Source of the DNA: Gemmobacter sp. 24YEA27 | GTDB lineage: Bacteria; Pseudomonadota; Alphaproteobacteria; Rhodobacterales; Rhodobacteraceae | Assembly: GCF_030052995.1 (NCBI RefSeq) | Contig: NZ_JASJPW010000008.1 | Coordinates: forward strand, 1-25,372 | Length of the DNA stretch: 25,372 bases | Direction of reading: 5' to 3' | Part shown: positions 16,132 through 23,832 of the stretch, piece by piece | How the letters are laid out: the number at the start of each line of letters is the position of its first letter | How positions within the stretch are numbered: the stretch's first letter is position 1 | Translations under genes and position numbers: made by a program | The notes under the pieces: generated by a model | Databases searched by the model: none | The model's input: only the letters and a program-made list of their open reading frames with translations | Told to the model about the DNA's origin: nothing

Positions 16132-16820
16132 TGATCAGCGATATTCTTCAGTTTCTGCCGCCCCTGATAAAGGCGCTGCCGCTTACGCTGATGCTGACGG
16201 CGGTTGCGGGCACGCTCGGGCTGTTTTTCGGCATCATCCTGGCACTTGCCCGGATTTCGGGCTACCGGATCCTTGTCTGGCCCTCGTTCACGCTGGGCCT
16301 CGTGATGCGGGGGACGCCGCTTCTGGTGCAGCTTTATCTGGTCTATTATGGCCTTGGAGAGCTGCTGCCCGGAACCTGGGTGCGGCATTCCTGGCTCTGG
16401 CCCTATCTGCGCAATGCGATCTGGTACGCGATCCTTGTGCTGACCATCAGCCAGGCCTGCTATAATGCCGAAGTGTTGCGTGGCGCCATCCTTGCGGTGC
16501 CGAAGGGCCAGATCGAGGCCGCTCGTGCCGTCGGCATGAGCCCGGGGCGCATCTTCCGCCGCATCACCCTGCCGCAGGCTTTCCATGCGGCGTTGCCGGT
16601 TCTGGCCAGCGATGTGATCATCCTCCTGAAGGCGACCTCTCTCGCCTCGACCGTCACGATCATGGAAGTGCTGGGCACTGCCCGCGCCCTTCAGCGCGAG
16701 ACCATGATGATCCTCGAGCCGCTGATCGCAGCTGCGATCATCTATTTCGTCGTCGTTCTCATCCTCACGCAGCTCACCTCGCTGCTTGAGCGCAAAGCAA
16801 CCAGCTATCGTGCCCGATGA
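16131..16820 (+). CDS. Amino acid ABC transporter permease, HisM family
   Basis: A 229-residue second permease of the importer. It has the family pattern PLIKALPLTLMLTAVAGTLGL at the N-terminus, FTLGLVMRGTPLLVQLYLVYYGLG in the middle and the EAA loop EAARAVGMSPGRIFRRITLPQAF. It begins one base inside the previous stop and is followed after 45 bp by the ATPase gene. The HisQ-HisM order with the binding protein first and the ATPase last matches basic/polar amino acid uptake systems. The protein is intact and of normal length. Confidence 0.92.
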   Translation: MISDILQFLPPLIKALPLTLMLTAVAGTLGLFFGIILALARISGYRILVWPSFTLGLVMRGTPLLVQLYLVYYGLGELLPGTWVRHSWLWPYLRNAIWYAILVLTISQACYNAEVLRGAILAVPKGQIEAARAVGMSPGRIFRRITLPQAFHAALPVLASDVIILLKATSLASTVTIMEVLGTARALQRETMMILEPLIAAAIIYFVVVLILTQLTSLLERKATSYRAR

Positions 16821-16865
16821 CCGGGCAATGGGCCAAACCGCGTCGGGCGGAAAGGATTGAAAAAG

Positions 16866-17633
16866 ATGGCCAATGATATTGCGCTTGCGGTCAGGGATAT
16901 CCGCAAGAAATTCGGCCCGCTCGAGGTCCTCAAAGGCATCAGCCTCGAGGCAAGGCGCGGGGATGTCATCTCGCTGATCGGGCAAAGCGGGTCAGGGAAA
17001 AGCACGCTTTTGCGCTGTATCAATTATCTCGAGACCCCGGACAGCGGTGAAATCATCGTCGGCAATGAGGTGATCCGTGCCCGGCCCGTCAAGGGCAGGA
17101 TGCCGCGCGCCGACCGCAGGCAGCTGGAACTGGTTCGCCAGCGCCTTGGCATGGTGTTCCAGAACTTCAATCTCTGGGCGCATATGACGGTGCTGGAAAA
17201 CATCATCGAAGGGCCGCGCCACCTGCTGGGCCTCACGCGCGACCAGGCCGTGGCCGAGGCGGAGCTGCTGCTGGAGAAGGTCGGCATCCGTGAAAAGAGA
17301 GACAGCTACCCTTCGCGCCTCTCTGGCGGCCAGCAGCAGCGCGTGGCTATTGCGCGCGCGCTGGCGATGAACCCCGAGGTCATGCTCTTTGACGAACCGA
17401 CCTCGGCGCTTGATCCCGAACTGGTGCAGGAGGTGCTGCAGGTCATCAAAGGGCTTGCCGCCGAGGGCCGCACCATGATCCTCGTCACCCATGAAATGGC
17501 ACTGGCGCGGGACATCTCCTCCGAGGTGGTCTTCCTGCATCAGGGCCTGGTCGAAGAGCGCGGCGCGCCCTCCGACATGATGAGCAATCCGAAATCGGAC
17601 CGGCTGCGTCAGTTCCTGCGCATGGTCGCGTGA
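16866..17633 (+). CDS. Amino acid ABC transporter ATP-binding protein, HisP/GlnQ family
   Basis: A 255-residue ATPase that drives the importer. Walker A is GQSGSGKST (about residues 39-47), the Q-loop is in MVFQNFNLWAHMTVLENI, the signature is LSGGQQQR, Walker B is VMLFDEPTSALD and the H-loop is VTHEM. FNLWAHMTV-type Q-loops are usual in polar amino acid transporters. I use ATG 16866, 9 bp after AAAGGA; a TTG at 16857 is also in frame. It closes the plus-strand operon, and its stop lies 64 bp from the convergent RocB-like gene. Confidence 0.94.
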   Translation: MANDIALAVRDIRKKFGPLEVLKGISLEARRGDVISLIGQSGSGKSTLLRCINYLETPDSGEIIVGNEVIRARPVKGRMPRADRRQLELVRQRLGMVFQNFNLWAHMTVLENIIEGPRHLLGLTRDQAVAEAELLLEKVGIREKRDSYPSRLSGGQQQRVAIARALAMNPEVMLFDEPTSALDPELVQEVLQVIKGLAAEGRTMILVTHEMALARDISSEVVFLHQGLVEERGAPSDMMSNPKSDRLRQFLRMVA

Positions 17634-17671
17634 GCCGAGCGAAGGCGCGCCCGGCCTGAGCCTGATCTGGT

Positions 17672-17694
17672 GCTCGCCCCCTGGTGGGGTGAGC
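17672..17694. terminator. Hairpin between convergent operons
   Basis: GCTCGCCCC (17672-17680) pairs with GGGGTGAGC (17686-17694), with one G-U pair and a 5-nt loop. It sits in the 64-bp gap between two convergent operons and could serve both. No strong T run is present. Confidence 0.45.
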
Positions 17695-17697
17695 CGG

Positions 17698-19599
17698 TTA
17701 GTGCATTCGCACGAATGGCTCGGCTTTGTTGAGACCTCGCCTGGTCAGAGCCCCGGACGGGCGGCGCAGATCATCCCGAATTTCGCGGGCGCGCGCTGCC
17801 GAGCCGGATCTTTGCCGAGAGGCCTGTCCTGCCGACAAGCTGGACTCCGCATTCCTGTCCGGGCTGTTTCGGGACATCGTCCACAAAGGTCGATGAGGGG
17901 CGCGGCAACGGCGCCCCACTTGCGCATCGCTATCCCGGTCGAAGAAGCGCGCAACGATTGCCGTCAGAAAATCCGGCAGTGTTTCAAAGGCATAGGGGGC
18001 GTGCACCCGTTCCAGCCGTTGGTGATATTCGCGGCCCCAGGGACCGATATTGACCACCGGAAAGCGCAGCGCATTATCCGGCACATGGTCGATATAGCGC
18101 CGCGCGGGCGTGTTTTCCGCGACGATCCTTGCGTCTTCCGGTGCTGGGACATTGCCCAGAAAGCTCATGTCCGAGATGCCGACAAAGGTGTCACGCCAGC
18201 AGATCTCTACCCCGGTCGCAGCAAAGATCTCCTGCCTTGCGGTTTCGATCGCGCTTATCAGCGCCGCGTCATCAGTGCGGTCGGGATCGAGATGGCTGTG
18301 CGGGTAATGCAGACTGCCAAAGCCCAGCACAATCGCGGGCCCGTTCAGCCCTGCACGCGCCACCAGCCGCGTGCAAAGCGCCCGGCTGAGCGCCAGCGGA
18401 TTGTCGTGGGCCGGCGGTGTTTCAAGGATCTCCTCCAGCGCGGCCTGACCTTCACGCGCGGCAACAAGGCCCATCAGTTCGGCGACCGTCAGGACGCGCG
18501 AAGGATCGGGCTCTGCGACTTCGCCGGTAAAGGCGTGCCGGTTGCGCGCGAAAGCCGCCATCGCCGCCGCCAGCGCGTTTTCAGCAAGGCTATGGAACTG
18601 CGCCATCAGCGCCGAGGGGCTGCGGCTGTGCGACAGCCAGTTGAAGGCCAGCCAGACCTGTTCCGGCGTGGTCACATCATAGCCCGCGCGGAAGTCACCA
18701 CCGTCAAGACAGATCGGCGGCGGCGAGACCTCGGCGCCGCCGCGGTCGCAAAGATCGGGATTGGTCTCCATCGCGGTCATCAGATGCGCCGCGATCAGAT
18801 GCGCGCTGGCGCCGTCGAAAGGATAGCTCGCATGGGAGGGCTTGCCCACGACCATCGCAAACGGCAGGAGCTTGCCGATCGTGCCTTTGTAGATTGCCCG
18901 GCCCCCGGCGCCGTCGCCCTGATCGCTGGTCGCATCCAGATTGATGCCGCCCGCAATCTCAAGATCCCATTCGCGCGCGAGCTCGGGCAGGATGTCACGA
19001 AAGGCCCGCATCCCCTGCGAACTCGCCTCTTCATCCGGCGTCATGACGAGCAGCAGATTGCCCTCTGCCGCGCCGGCACCCGCGAAATTCTCCAGCGTGG
19101 TGATCCCGGCGGCAATGCCGCTTTTCATATCGAGAAGACCGCGCCCCGGCAGGAAGTCACCGCTTTCGAAATCGGCCCGCGCCTTTTCCTCGGCTGCGGA
19201 AAGCGGGCGGCTGGCCAGATCCTGGCGCAGCGCGGCCAGCAGTGGTCCGGGCGAGAAGGCCAGATCTGCAAGGTCACGGTAATTCGCGGCGGAAACCACA
19301 TCATAATGGCCCGCAAGCACCAGGGTCCGCCGCCCGGCCCCGCGCAAAAGCCCGACCACGATCTGCCGCTGCGGATCGCCATGGCTGCCGATCAGCCGCA
19401 CCCGTTCAGGATGATCCGCGAAACAGGGCAGCCCGCGCAAAAGGGCTGCAGCTTTCTCGCCAAAGGCCGCTTCGCCCGGGGTGCCGGTCTCGCTCGCCCA
19501 TTCCACAAGGCGCAGGGCATGATCCAGGCAGCGCGCTGCGTTTTTACCCTGAACCGCGCGCCCGATCTGGCTGCCGCCGGGCTGTTCTTCATTCGCCAT
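17698..19599 (-). CDS. M20 family metallohydrolase, RocB-like
   Basis: A zinc-dependent M20 peptidase/amidohydrolase resembling RocB, the arginine-utilisation protein of the Bacillus roc regulon, whose reaction is not established. Metal-site motifs are all present: LAGHYDVV (His98, Asp100), GLLDMKSGIA (Asp157), TPDEEASSQGM (Glu190/191), GINLDATSD and, near the end, GREYHQRLERVHAPYAFETLP. RocB-type proteins are about 550-570 residues; this frame is 633. The last ~70 residues, after RFFDRDSDAQVG, are Arg/Ser/Pro-rich and look unlike the family, so the natural stop may have been lost by a late frameshift. The start overlaps the TetR stop by 11 bp, placing it last in a three-gene operon. A longer plus-strand frame lies opposite but has no recognisable protein. 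Confidence 0.87.
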   Translation of the reverse strand: MANEEQPGGSQIGRAVQGKNAARCLDHALRLVEWASETGTPGEAAFGEKAAALLRGLPCFADHPERVRLIGSHGDPQRQIVVGLLRGAGRRTLVLAGHYDVVSAANYRDLADLAFSPGPLLAALRQDLASRPLSAAEEKARADFESGDFLPGRGLLDMKSGIAAGITTLENFAGAGAAEGNLLLVMTPDEEASSQGMRAFRDILPELAREWDLEIAGGINLDATSDQGDGAGGRAIYKGTIGKLLPFAMVVGKPSHASYPFDGASAHLIAAHLMTAMETNPDLCDRGGAEVSPPPICLDGGDFRAGYDVTTPEQVWLAFNWLSHSRSPSALMAQFHSLAENALAAAMAAFARNRHAFTGEVAEPDPSRVLTVAELMGLVAAREGQAALEEILETPPAHDNPLALSRALCTRLVARAGLNGPAIVLGFGSLHYPHSHLDPDRTDDAALISAIETARQEIFAATGVEICWRDTFVGISDMSFLGNVPAPEDARIVAENTPARRYIDHVPDNALRFPVVNIGPWGREYHQRLERVHAPYAFETLPDFLTAIVARFFDRDSDAQVGRRCRAPHRPLWTMSRNSPDRNAESSLSAGQASRQRSGSAARAREIRDDLRRPSGALTRRGLNKAEPFVRMH

Positions 19600-20254
19600 C
19601 GATCATCCTCACCGGCATGTCATTCTCACCCTGTCCGGGCGGCACAAAGGCCTCTCCCGTCAGGGCCTCGACCGATGACAGGGCCACCGTCACCAGTTCA
19701 TTTTCCTCGAAAAGCCCGCCCGCAAGCCGGCCCTCCAGCCAGAGCCCGTCCATCAGCGCATTGATCGCCACGGCGAGCCGATGGGCGCGTACCGGATCGA
19801 TCTCTTTGCCGCGCGAGGCCAGGAAAGCCACGATCAGGCGCTGCAGCTTGTTGCGAAAGGCCAGATAGCCCTCGCAATGGATCCCGGCCAGCGTCGGGTC
19901 ATGGCTCACCTGGCTGATAAAAGCCGACCAGAGCGCCAGATTTCGGTTGTTGGAAACCGGCTCGGTCAGATTGGCCACAATGAAACGGCGCAGGTTCTCC
20001 GCCGCCGATCCTGCATCTTCCTCATCGGTGAAGGTCAGGACAGAGACCACCCTACGATACGCCTCCTGCAAGAGGATCTCTTTGCTTTCAAAGTGATGCG
20101 CGATCAGACCGGGGGCAACCCCGGCCTGTTTCGCAATCTCGCGGAAGGTTGCGCCCTGCAGCCCCGACTGCGCAATCACGTCCAGCGCCGCCTCGACCAG
20201 ATCGCCCCGGCGTTGCGCCTCGGGGATCCGCCGCCAGGCCGGGGCCTTTGTCAT
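19589..20254 (-). CDS. TetR family transcriptional regulator (BetI-like)
   Basis: A 221-residue repressor starting MTKAPAWRRIPEAQRR. The helix-turn-helix spans about residues 18-62 (LVEAALDVIAQSGLQGATFREIAK, then GVAPGLIAHHFESKEILLQEAY), followed by an all-helical ligand domain with WSAFISQV and ALMDGLWLEGRLAGG, as in BetI-type proteins. The start at 20254 overlaps the upstream enzyme's stop by 4 bp (ATGA); the longer in-frame start at 20314 would sit inside that gene. The TetR gene is therefore co-transcribed with the enzymes it probably controls, and the 28-bp palindrome at 21158-21185 is the likely operator. The ligand is unknown. Confidence 0.92.
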   Translation of the reverse strand: MTKAPAWRRIPEAQRRGDLVEAALDVIAQSGLQGATFREIAKQAGVAPGLIAHHFESKEILLQEAYRRVVSVLTFTDEEDAGSAAENLRRFIVANLTEPVSNNRNLALWSAFISQVSHDPTLAGIHCEGYLAFRNKLQRLIVAFLASRGKEIDPVRAHRLAVAINALMDGLWLEGRLAGGLFEENELVTVALSSVEALTGEAFVPPGQGENDMPVRMIDGE

Positions 20255-21129
20255 GCCGCTTGCCGGTGCACCGGACGGGTGAGGCAGGTCGGCCCGCCTT
20301 CGCAGGCGATGCAAAGCGCGTCGCCCTCGAAGGTTTCCACGGTGCAGCCGGCAGCTTCAAGTGCGGCCGTGGTTTTCGGGAAACCGCTGAGCATGATCAG
20401 CTCAGACGGGCGGGTCGGCAGCACATTGAGGCTGAGGCCGTTGCTGGCGAGGAATTCATCCTTCGGCGCCTCGACAATGCGGATGCCGCGCTGTTTCAAA
20501 AGCCTGTAAAGCGCGACCGGCAGCAGCGGCAGGAAGGCCAGCACCAGGTCATCCGCCAGCGGGCTCAGCACCGACAGGAGATGCAGGCAGGCGGCCTCAC
20601 CATCCCAGAGCGGCAGGTCAAAGGCGATGACGCTGATGCCATCGGGGGCAAGGATTGCAGTCAGCTGGTCGATGCCCTGCTGATTGGTGCGGATGCCGCG
20701 CCCGACGAGCAGCGTTTTTGGGTCAAGCCAGATACAGTCACCGGCCTCGACGGTTGCCTCGCCGGTGATCCGGCCTGCAACCGGAATCTGATGCTGCTGA
20801 TAGACGGCCTCGTGCAGAGCGGGTTCATCCCGACGGCGCAGCTTGCCCATATTGAGGATGATCGCGCCCTTGTCGGTCATCAGCGAAGGGTCATGTGTGA
20901 ACATCGCATCGGCAAGGCCGTCGTCCTGATCCTCAAGCCAGATGATCTCGGCCCCGGCCTTCACGATCAGATCGGCAAAGCCCTGATATTGCGCGATGGC
21001 TTTGGTGCTGTCGAAGGGGGTCACATAGTTCCAGTCAGCGGGATCGGCCTTGATAAGGCTCGCCCCCGGGCGGCGCATCATCACCTTCAGCAAAGGCGCC
21101 GACATTTCCTGTGAACCGTATTGTGCCAT
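20251..21129 (-). CDS. Amidinotransferase/dimethylarginine dimethylaminohydrolase family protein
   Basis: A 292-residue pentein-superfamily enzyme, intact, and different from the two on the plus strand. It has MMRRPGASLIK and FTHDPSLMTDKGAIIL near the N-terminus, GEATVEAGDCIWLDPKTLLVGRG in the middle, the probable catalytic His in AACLHLLSVLSPL, and the probable catalytic Cys in EGGPTCLTRPVHR at the end. Members hydrolyse or transfer guanidino groups of arginine derivatives; whether this one acts on methylarginine, arginine or another guanidine cannot be decided here. It heads the operon with tetR and the RocB-like gene, behind a strong palindrome and an AGAGAGA-type ribosome binding site. 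Confidence 0.85.
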   Translation of the reverse strand: MAQYGSQEMSAPLLKVMMRRPGASLIKADPADWNYVTPFDSTKAIAQYQGFADLIVKAGAEIIWLEDQDDGLADAMFTHDPSLMTDKGAIILNMGKLRRRDEPALHEAVYQQHQIPVAGRITGEATVEAGDCIWLDPKTLLVGRGIRTNQQGIDQLTAILAPDGISVIAFDLPLWDGEAACLHLLSVLSPLADDLVLAFLPLLPVALYRLLKQRGIRIVEAPKDEFLASNGLSLNVLPTRPSELIMLSGFPKTTAALEAAGCTVETFEGDALCIACEGGPTCLTRPVHRQAA

Positions 21130-21157
21130 GGGTCTCTCTCTTGTCGCGCGTCACGAT

Positions 21158-21185
21158 ATCTTATTGGTCAGGTGATCAATAAGAT
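21158..21185. promoter_or_regulatory. 28-bp near-perfect palindrome, likely TetR operator
   Basis: Arms ATCTTATTG (21158-21166) and CAATAAGAT (21177-21185) are exact reverse complements. In the 10-bp centre, TCA/TGA pair again, leaving a single mismatched pair in the whole 28 bp. It lies 28 bp upstream of the first gene of the pentein enzyme-tetR-rocB operon, where a bound repressor would block transcription. The binding partner is inferred from the TetR gene inside the operon. Confidence 0.75.
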
Positions 21186-21229
21186 CGGAAGGGCCATGCC
21201 GTCAAGGCCCTCGCCACGCGCCGCAGAGG

Positions 21230-21508
21230 AGTGAATTTGCGCCATGTTTCGTGGACGCCCCTCGCTGATTCTGAGGCGAGGTGGCCATGACGGGGCCATG
21301 CAATTTCACGGACGGGTTCAGGGGGGATACGGTCGCGCAGATCGCCGGGCGGGGCTACCCGGTCAGTGAGGTTTCTGAGCGACCCGGGGTGAGACAGCAT
21401 TCGCTCTGTGCCTCGAAGCGCAAATTCGCGTATCTGAAGCGCAGGCATGTGAGGAACGGGATGCTGTCGCCTGCCGGGTGCTCGCAGGTATCAAAGGATG
21501 CTGCCTGA
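21230..21508 (+). pseudogene. Decayed IS3-family OrfA relic
   Basis: The frame from 21287 reads FTDGFRGDTVAQIAGRGYPVSEVSERPGVRQHSLCASKRKFA, clearly related to the IS3-family OrfA helix-turn-helix (usual form FTDEF+RDAVAQI..GYPV.EVS.RLGVS.HSLYAW.KKF). Several conserved positions are altered (S for W, P for L). The leucine-zipper half is replaced by unrelated residues before a stop at 21508. Upstream bases around 21243-21256 (TGTTTCGTGGACGC) resemble an IS3-type end. No OrfB follows. Confidence 0.65.
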
Positions 21509-21528
21509 GCTGTGCAGATATGCTCAAC

Positions 21529-21662
21529 TTATGAGCGAATTTGCACAATATAACGCCATCCCGGGCGCACCAACACTGTGATACCCAGCCGGCGGCTGAT
21601 CCGAGCAAGCGAAGCCCGGGCCTGCTTACGAGCTTTTTTTTCGGCGGCATGAAACCGAACAT
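21529..21662 (-). CDS. Possible small basic protein across an A8 tract
   Basis: From ATG 21662 (behind AAAGG) the frame reads MFGFMPPKKK, then hits a run of eight A on the coding strand. If the run is really nine, as undercalls elsewhere in this window suggest, the reading continues ARKQARASLARISRRLGITV and ends at a TAA at 21529, giving a 44-residue, strongly basic protein. Without the shift the frame continues about 55 further residues through the IS3 relic. I recognise no family; this is a tentative call. Confidence 0.25.
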
Positions 21663-21718
21663 GCCGACCTTTCGTTTAGTCGTGGTGCTGTGAGTTTAAA
21701 ACAAGGCTTCAACAGAAG

Positions 21719-22192
21719 GTGTATCGTATAGTGTCGCAACAGTTGTTGGTAAAAAGAAACGAAGTCAGACAATACGCGTATCCAGATGAATCCAGCGATT
21801 CAGTTACAGAAGCCGAGAAGCGGCTTGAGATCCACAGGACGGTCGGTCGGGTCTTTGAAGGGATCGAAGGCCTTGGTGTGCTGACGATGCAGGATGCGGG
21901 CGCAGAGCAGGACGAAGGTATCAGCCGCGTTACGTATCAATTCAATCAGCTCAGGTTATCTGGCTCTGACGCCTCAGCAGCGAAATTTGCAGCCTGCTTT
22001 TACTGCCGCTCCGATGTTGACCGGGCTCTCATCACGAATGAGCTCCGTCTGGGACTTTGGGCACCCCCTTCGTTTCAGTCAAACTGGATCGTGGTTGCCA
22101 GCAAGATTGTCGTTAACCAGTTTCAACTCGCAGGGATGAAAGTGCGATGGGATGGTTCAAAATACATGAGGCCAGTCGTTCATCTGGCATAG
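21719..22192 (+). CDS. Hypothetical protein
   Basis: A 157-residue frame with a GTG start at 21719 (GTG at 21731 is an alternative); no in-frame ATG is available nearby. The sequence is soluble and mixed in character: VTEAEKRLEIHRTVGRVFEGIEGLG in the first half, an FYCRSDVDRALITNELRLGLWAP segment, and IVVASKIVVNQFQLAGMKVRW near the end. I recognise no family. Base composition is less GC-rich and codon use less typical than in the metabolic genes, and it lies among IS debris, which suggests recent acquisition. It could be an incomplete gene missing its 5' end. Confidence 0.5.
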   Translation: MYRIVSQQLLVKRNEVRQYAYPDESSDSVTEAEKRLEIHRTVGRVFEGIEGLGVLTMQDAGAEQDEGISRVTYQFNQLRLSGSDASAAKFAACFYCRSDVDRALITNELRLGLWAPPSFQSNWIVVASKIVVNQFQLAGMKVRWDGSKYMRPVVHLA

Positions 22193-22516
22193 TGAACTGA
22201 CCGGTCAATGGCCCGGCAGCTTTGACAGTGTCATACTATGCGAACAGCCCTCTTCGACCGGCCGTTTTGCCCGAGTGGCCTTGGCCCATCTGGTGGCAGG
22301 GTACATGAAGATTGGACGGCAGACCCCGGCCGGGTTGGGCCGGAGCTTCGCCGCATAACTGGGCCTGATGTTGTGCAACCCACAAAGCACCACGTAAGCT
22401 CCCGTTGCTCAGCTGATCCAAACAGGCAAAGCAAGTGCTCTGCCCCCTGGAAACTGGACCGTCTTAAGCTGGAGTTTTCGGCTAGTTTTCCCTGGCTGGG
22501 AGAGGAGCTGAAGACG

Positions 22517-22783
22517 ATGAAGGCATCGAAGTTCACGGAAGCGCAGAAGGCGTTCATTCTGAAGCAGGGCGAGGAAGGCACGCCTGTTGCCGAGATCTGC
22601 CGCAAGGCGGGGATCAGCCAGGCCACATACTTCAACTGGAAGAAGCGTTATGGCGGGTTGCTTCCCGATGAGATGCGGCGGTTGAAGGCGCTTGAGGACG
22701 AGAATGCACGGCTGAAGAAGATCGTGGCGGACCTGACGCTCGACCGCGAGATGCTGCAGGACGTCATCCGCCGAAAGCTCTGA
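22517..22783 (+). CDS. IS3-family transposase OrfA
   Basis: An 88-residue DNA-binding subunit. The helix-turn-helix is FTEAQKAFILKQGEEGTPVAEICRKAGISQATYFNWKKRYGG, and the C-terminal leucine-zipper-like part is MRRLKALEDENARLKKIVADLTLDREMLQDVIRRKL, both classic for the IS407/IS51-like branch. It is intact. OrfB lies in the -1 frame and overlaps its end at CCGAAAGCTCTGA, where an AAAG slip site could give the programmed -1 fusion known in this family. Without a complete orfB the element is probably inactive unless complemented. Confidence 0.88.
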   Translation: MKASKFTEAQKAFILKQGEEGTPVAEICRKAGISQATYFNWKKRYGGLLPDEMRRLKALEDENARLKKIVADLTLDREMLQDVIRRKL

Positions 22784-23084
22784 GGCCTGTCCGGACGCGC
22801 AAGCTTGTTGACGGGCTTCTGGTTGACTGGGGTGTCTCGATCCGACGGGCCTGCCAGGCGCTGCGGTTCGACACTTCGAGCTACCATTACAAATCCCGTC
22901 GCACCGGGCAGGCCGGCCTCGAACTGCGGATCCGCGAGATCTGCGAAACGCGTGTGCGCTATGGCTACCGGCGCATCCATGTGCTGCTGCGGCGGGAGGG
23001 CTGGCAGGTGAACATCAAGAAGACACGCAGGATTTACAATGAGTTGGGCCTGCAGCTGCGCAACAGGCATCCGAAGCGCCGGGT
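22775..23084 (+). pseudogene. IS3-family transposase OrfB, N-terminal fragment
   Basis: In the -1 frame relative to OrfA the sequence reads LRPVRTRKLVDGLLVDWGVS, then SIRRACQALRF, RVRYGYRRIHVLLRREGW and LGLQLRNRHPKRRV, which is the normal N-terminal HTH_21-type region of OrfB. The integrase core that should follow (WAMDFV... with DDE residues) is absent. The frame passes into IS5 sequence read out of frame and stops at 23161. Confidence 0.8.
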
Positions 23085-23747
23085 GAAGACGAGGGTCCAG
23101 GCGATCCGACCGTGCGCCGAACCGCCGCCGATGCCCAGCCCACCAGATACGAGACACCCCTGATGCCTGGCCCGAAACCCAGCACCCGCAATGCCGAGGT
23201 CGACTTCCGGGGCAAGCGGCACTCGAATGCAACGCATGTCTCAACCACCGACCCTGACGCGCGGCTTTACAAAAAATCGCCGGGCACCGGGGCCATGCTT
23301 TGCTTCATCGGCCATGCGATCATGGAAAATCGTAGCGGGCTGATCGTTCAGGCCGACCTCACGGGCGCCAGCGGCCGGGCGGAACGGCGGGCCGCGCTCG
23401 ACATGATCCACCGTTACGACCCCGGTTTGACCCCGCGGCTGACGCTGGGAGCCGACAAAGGATATGATACGGCAGAGTTCGTTACCGACCTGCGGCAAGC
23501 TTGCGTCACGCCGCGCGTCGCCCAGCGAGCCCGTCATTCCGCGATCGACGGGCGCACCACCAGGCACAAAGGCTATGCGCTGTCGCTCAAGCACCGCAAG
23601 CGGATCGAAGAGGCTTTTGGCTGGGCCAAGACCATCGGCAGGAGCGCGCAGACCGTATTCCGCGGCATCGAGCGCGTCCGGTCGAGCTTCATCCTGACGT
23701 TGGCGGCCGGAAACCTCGCCAGACTGCCCAAATTGCTGGGCGCATGA
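23085..23747 (+). pseudogene. IS5-family transposase, N-terminally truncated
   Basis: About 220 codons of an IS5-type DDE transposase: NAEVDFRGKRHSNATHVSTTDPDARLY, GTGAMLCFIGHAIMENRSGLI, LTLGADKGYDTAEFV (second catalytic Asp) and HRKRIEEAFGWAKT (catalytic Glu), ending LARLPKLLGA. The N-terminal domain and the first catalytic Asp are missing; that side is fused to the IS3 orfB fragment near 23085. The 3' end appears complete. An ATG-initiated frame could still produce a protein, but without the first Asp it should not be catalytic. Confidence 0.85.
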
Positions 23748-23832
23748 GGGGAGCATGCCGGGTCAAACTGCGCACAACGGCGAGGCACCCCTGCCCATCG
23801 GAGAGGCGAATGCCTCATATGCGAGAATACCG

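Larger units (their letters stand above)
22441..23084 (+). mobile_element. IS3-family element, 3' truncated
   Basis: The left end lies near 22441 (TGCCCCCTGGAAACTGGACC, an IS3-type end followed by an A/T-richer leader), then orfA and the first third of orfB. Similarity to OrfB stops around 23084, directly at the beginning of IS5-type coding sequence, so most of orfB with its DDE domain and the right end are missing. The left boundary is approximate. The 22193-22440 stretch before it holds no supported gene. Confidence 0.75.

Noticed and set aside
17689..19764. 691-codon plus-strand open frame opposite the RocB-like gene
   Set aside because: It has no recognisable domain and an Arg/Gln/His-rich composition typical of antisense frames in GC-rich DNA. 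The opposite strand carries all M20 metal-binding motifs.
22238..22516. Upstream extension of IS3 OrfA to 22238
   Set aside because: It crosses the left end of the element. The conserved OrfA start is the ATG at 22517.
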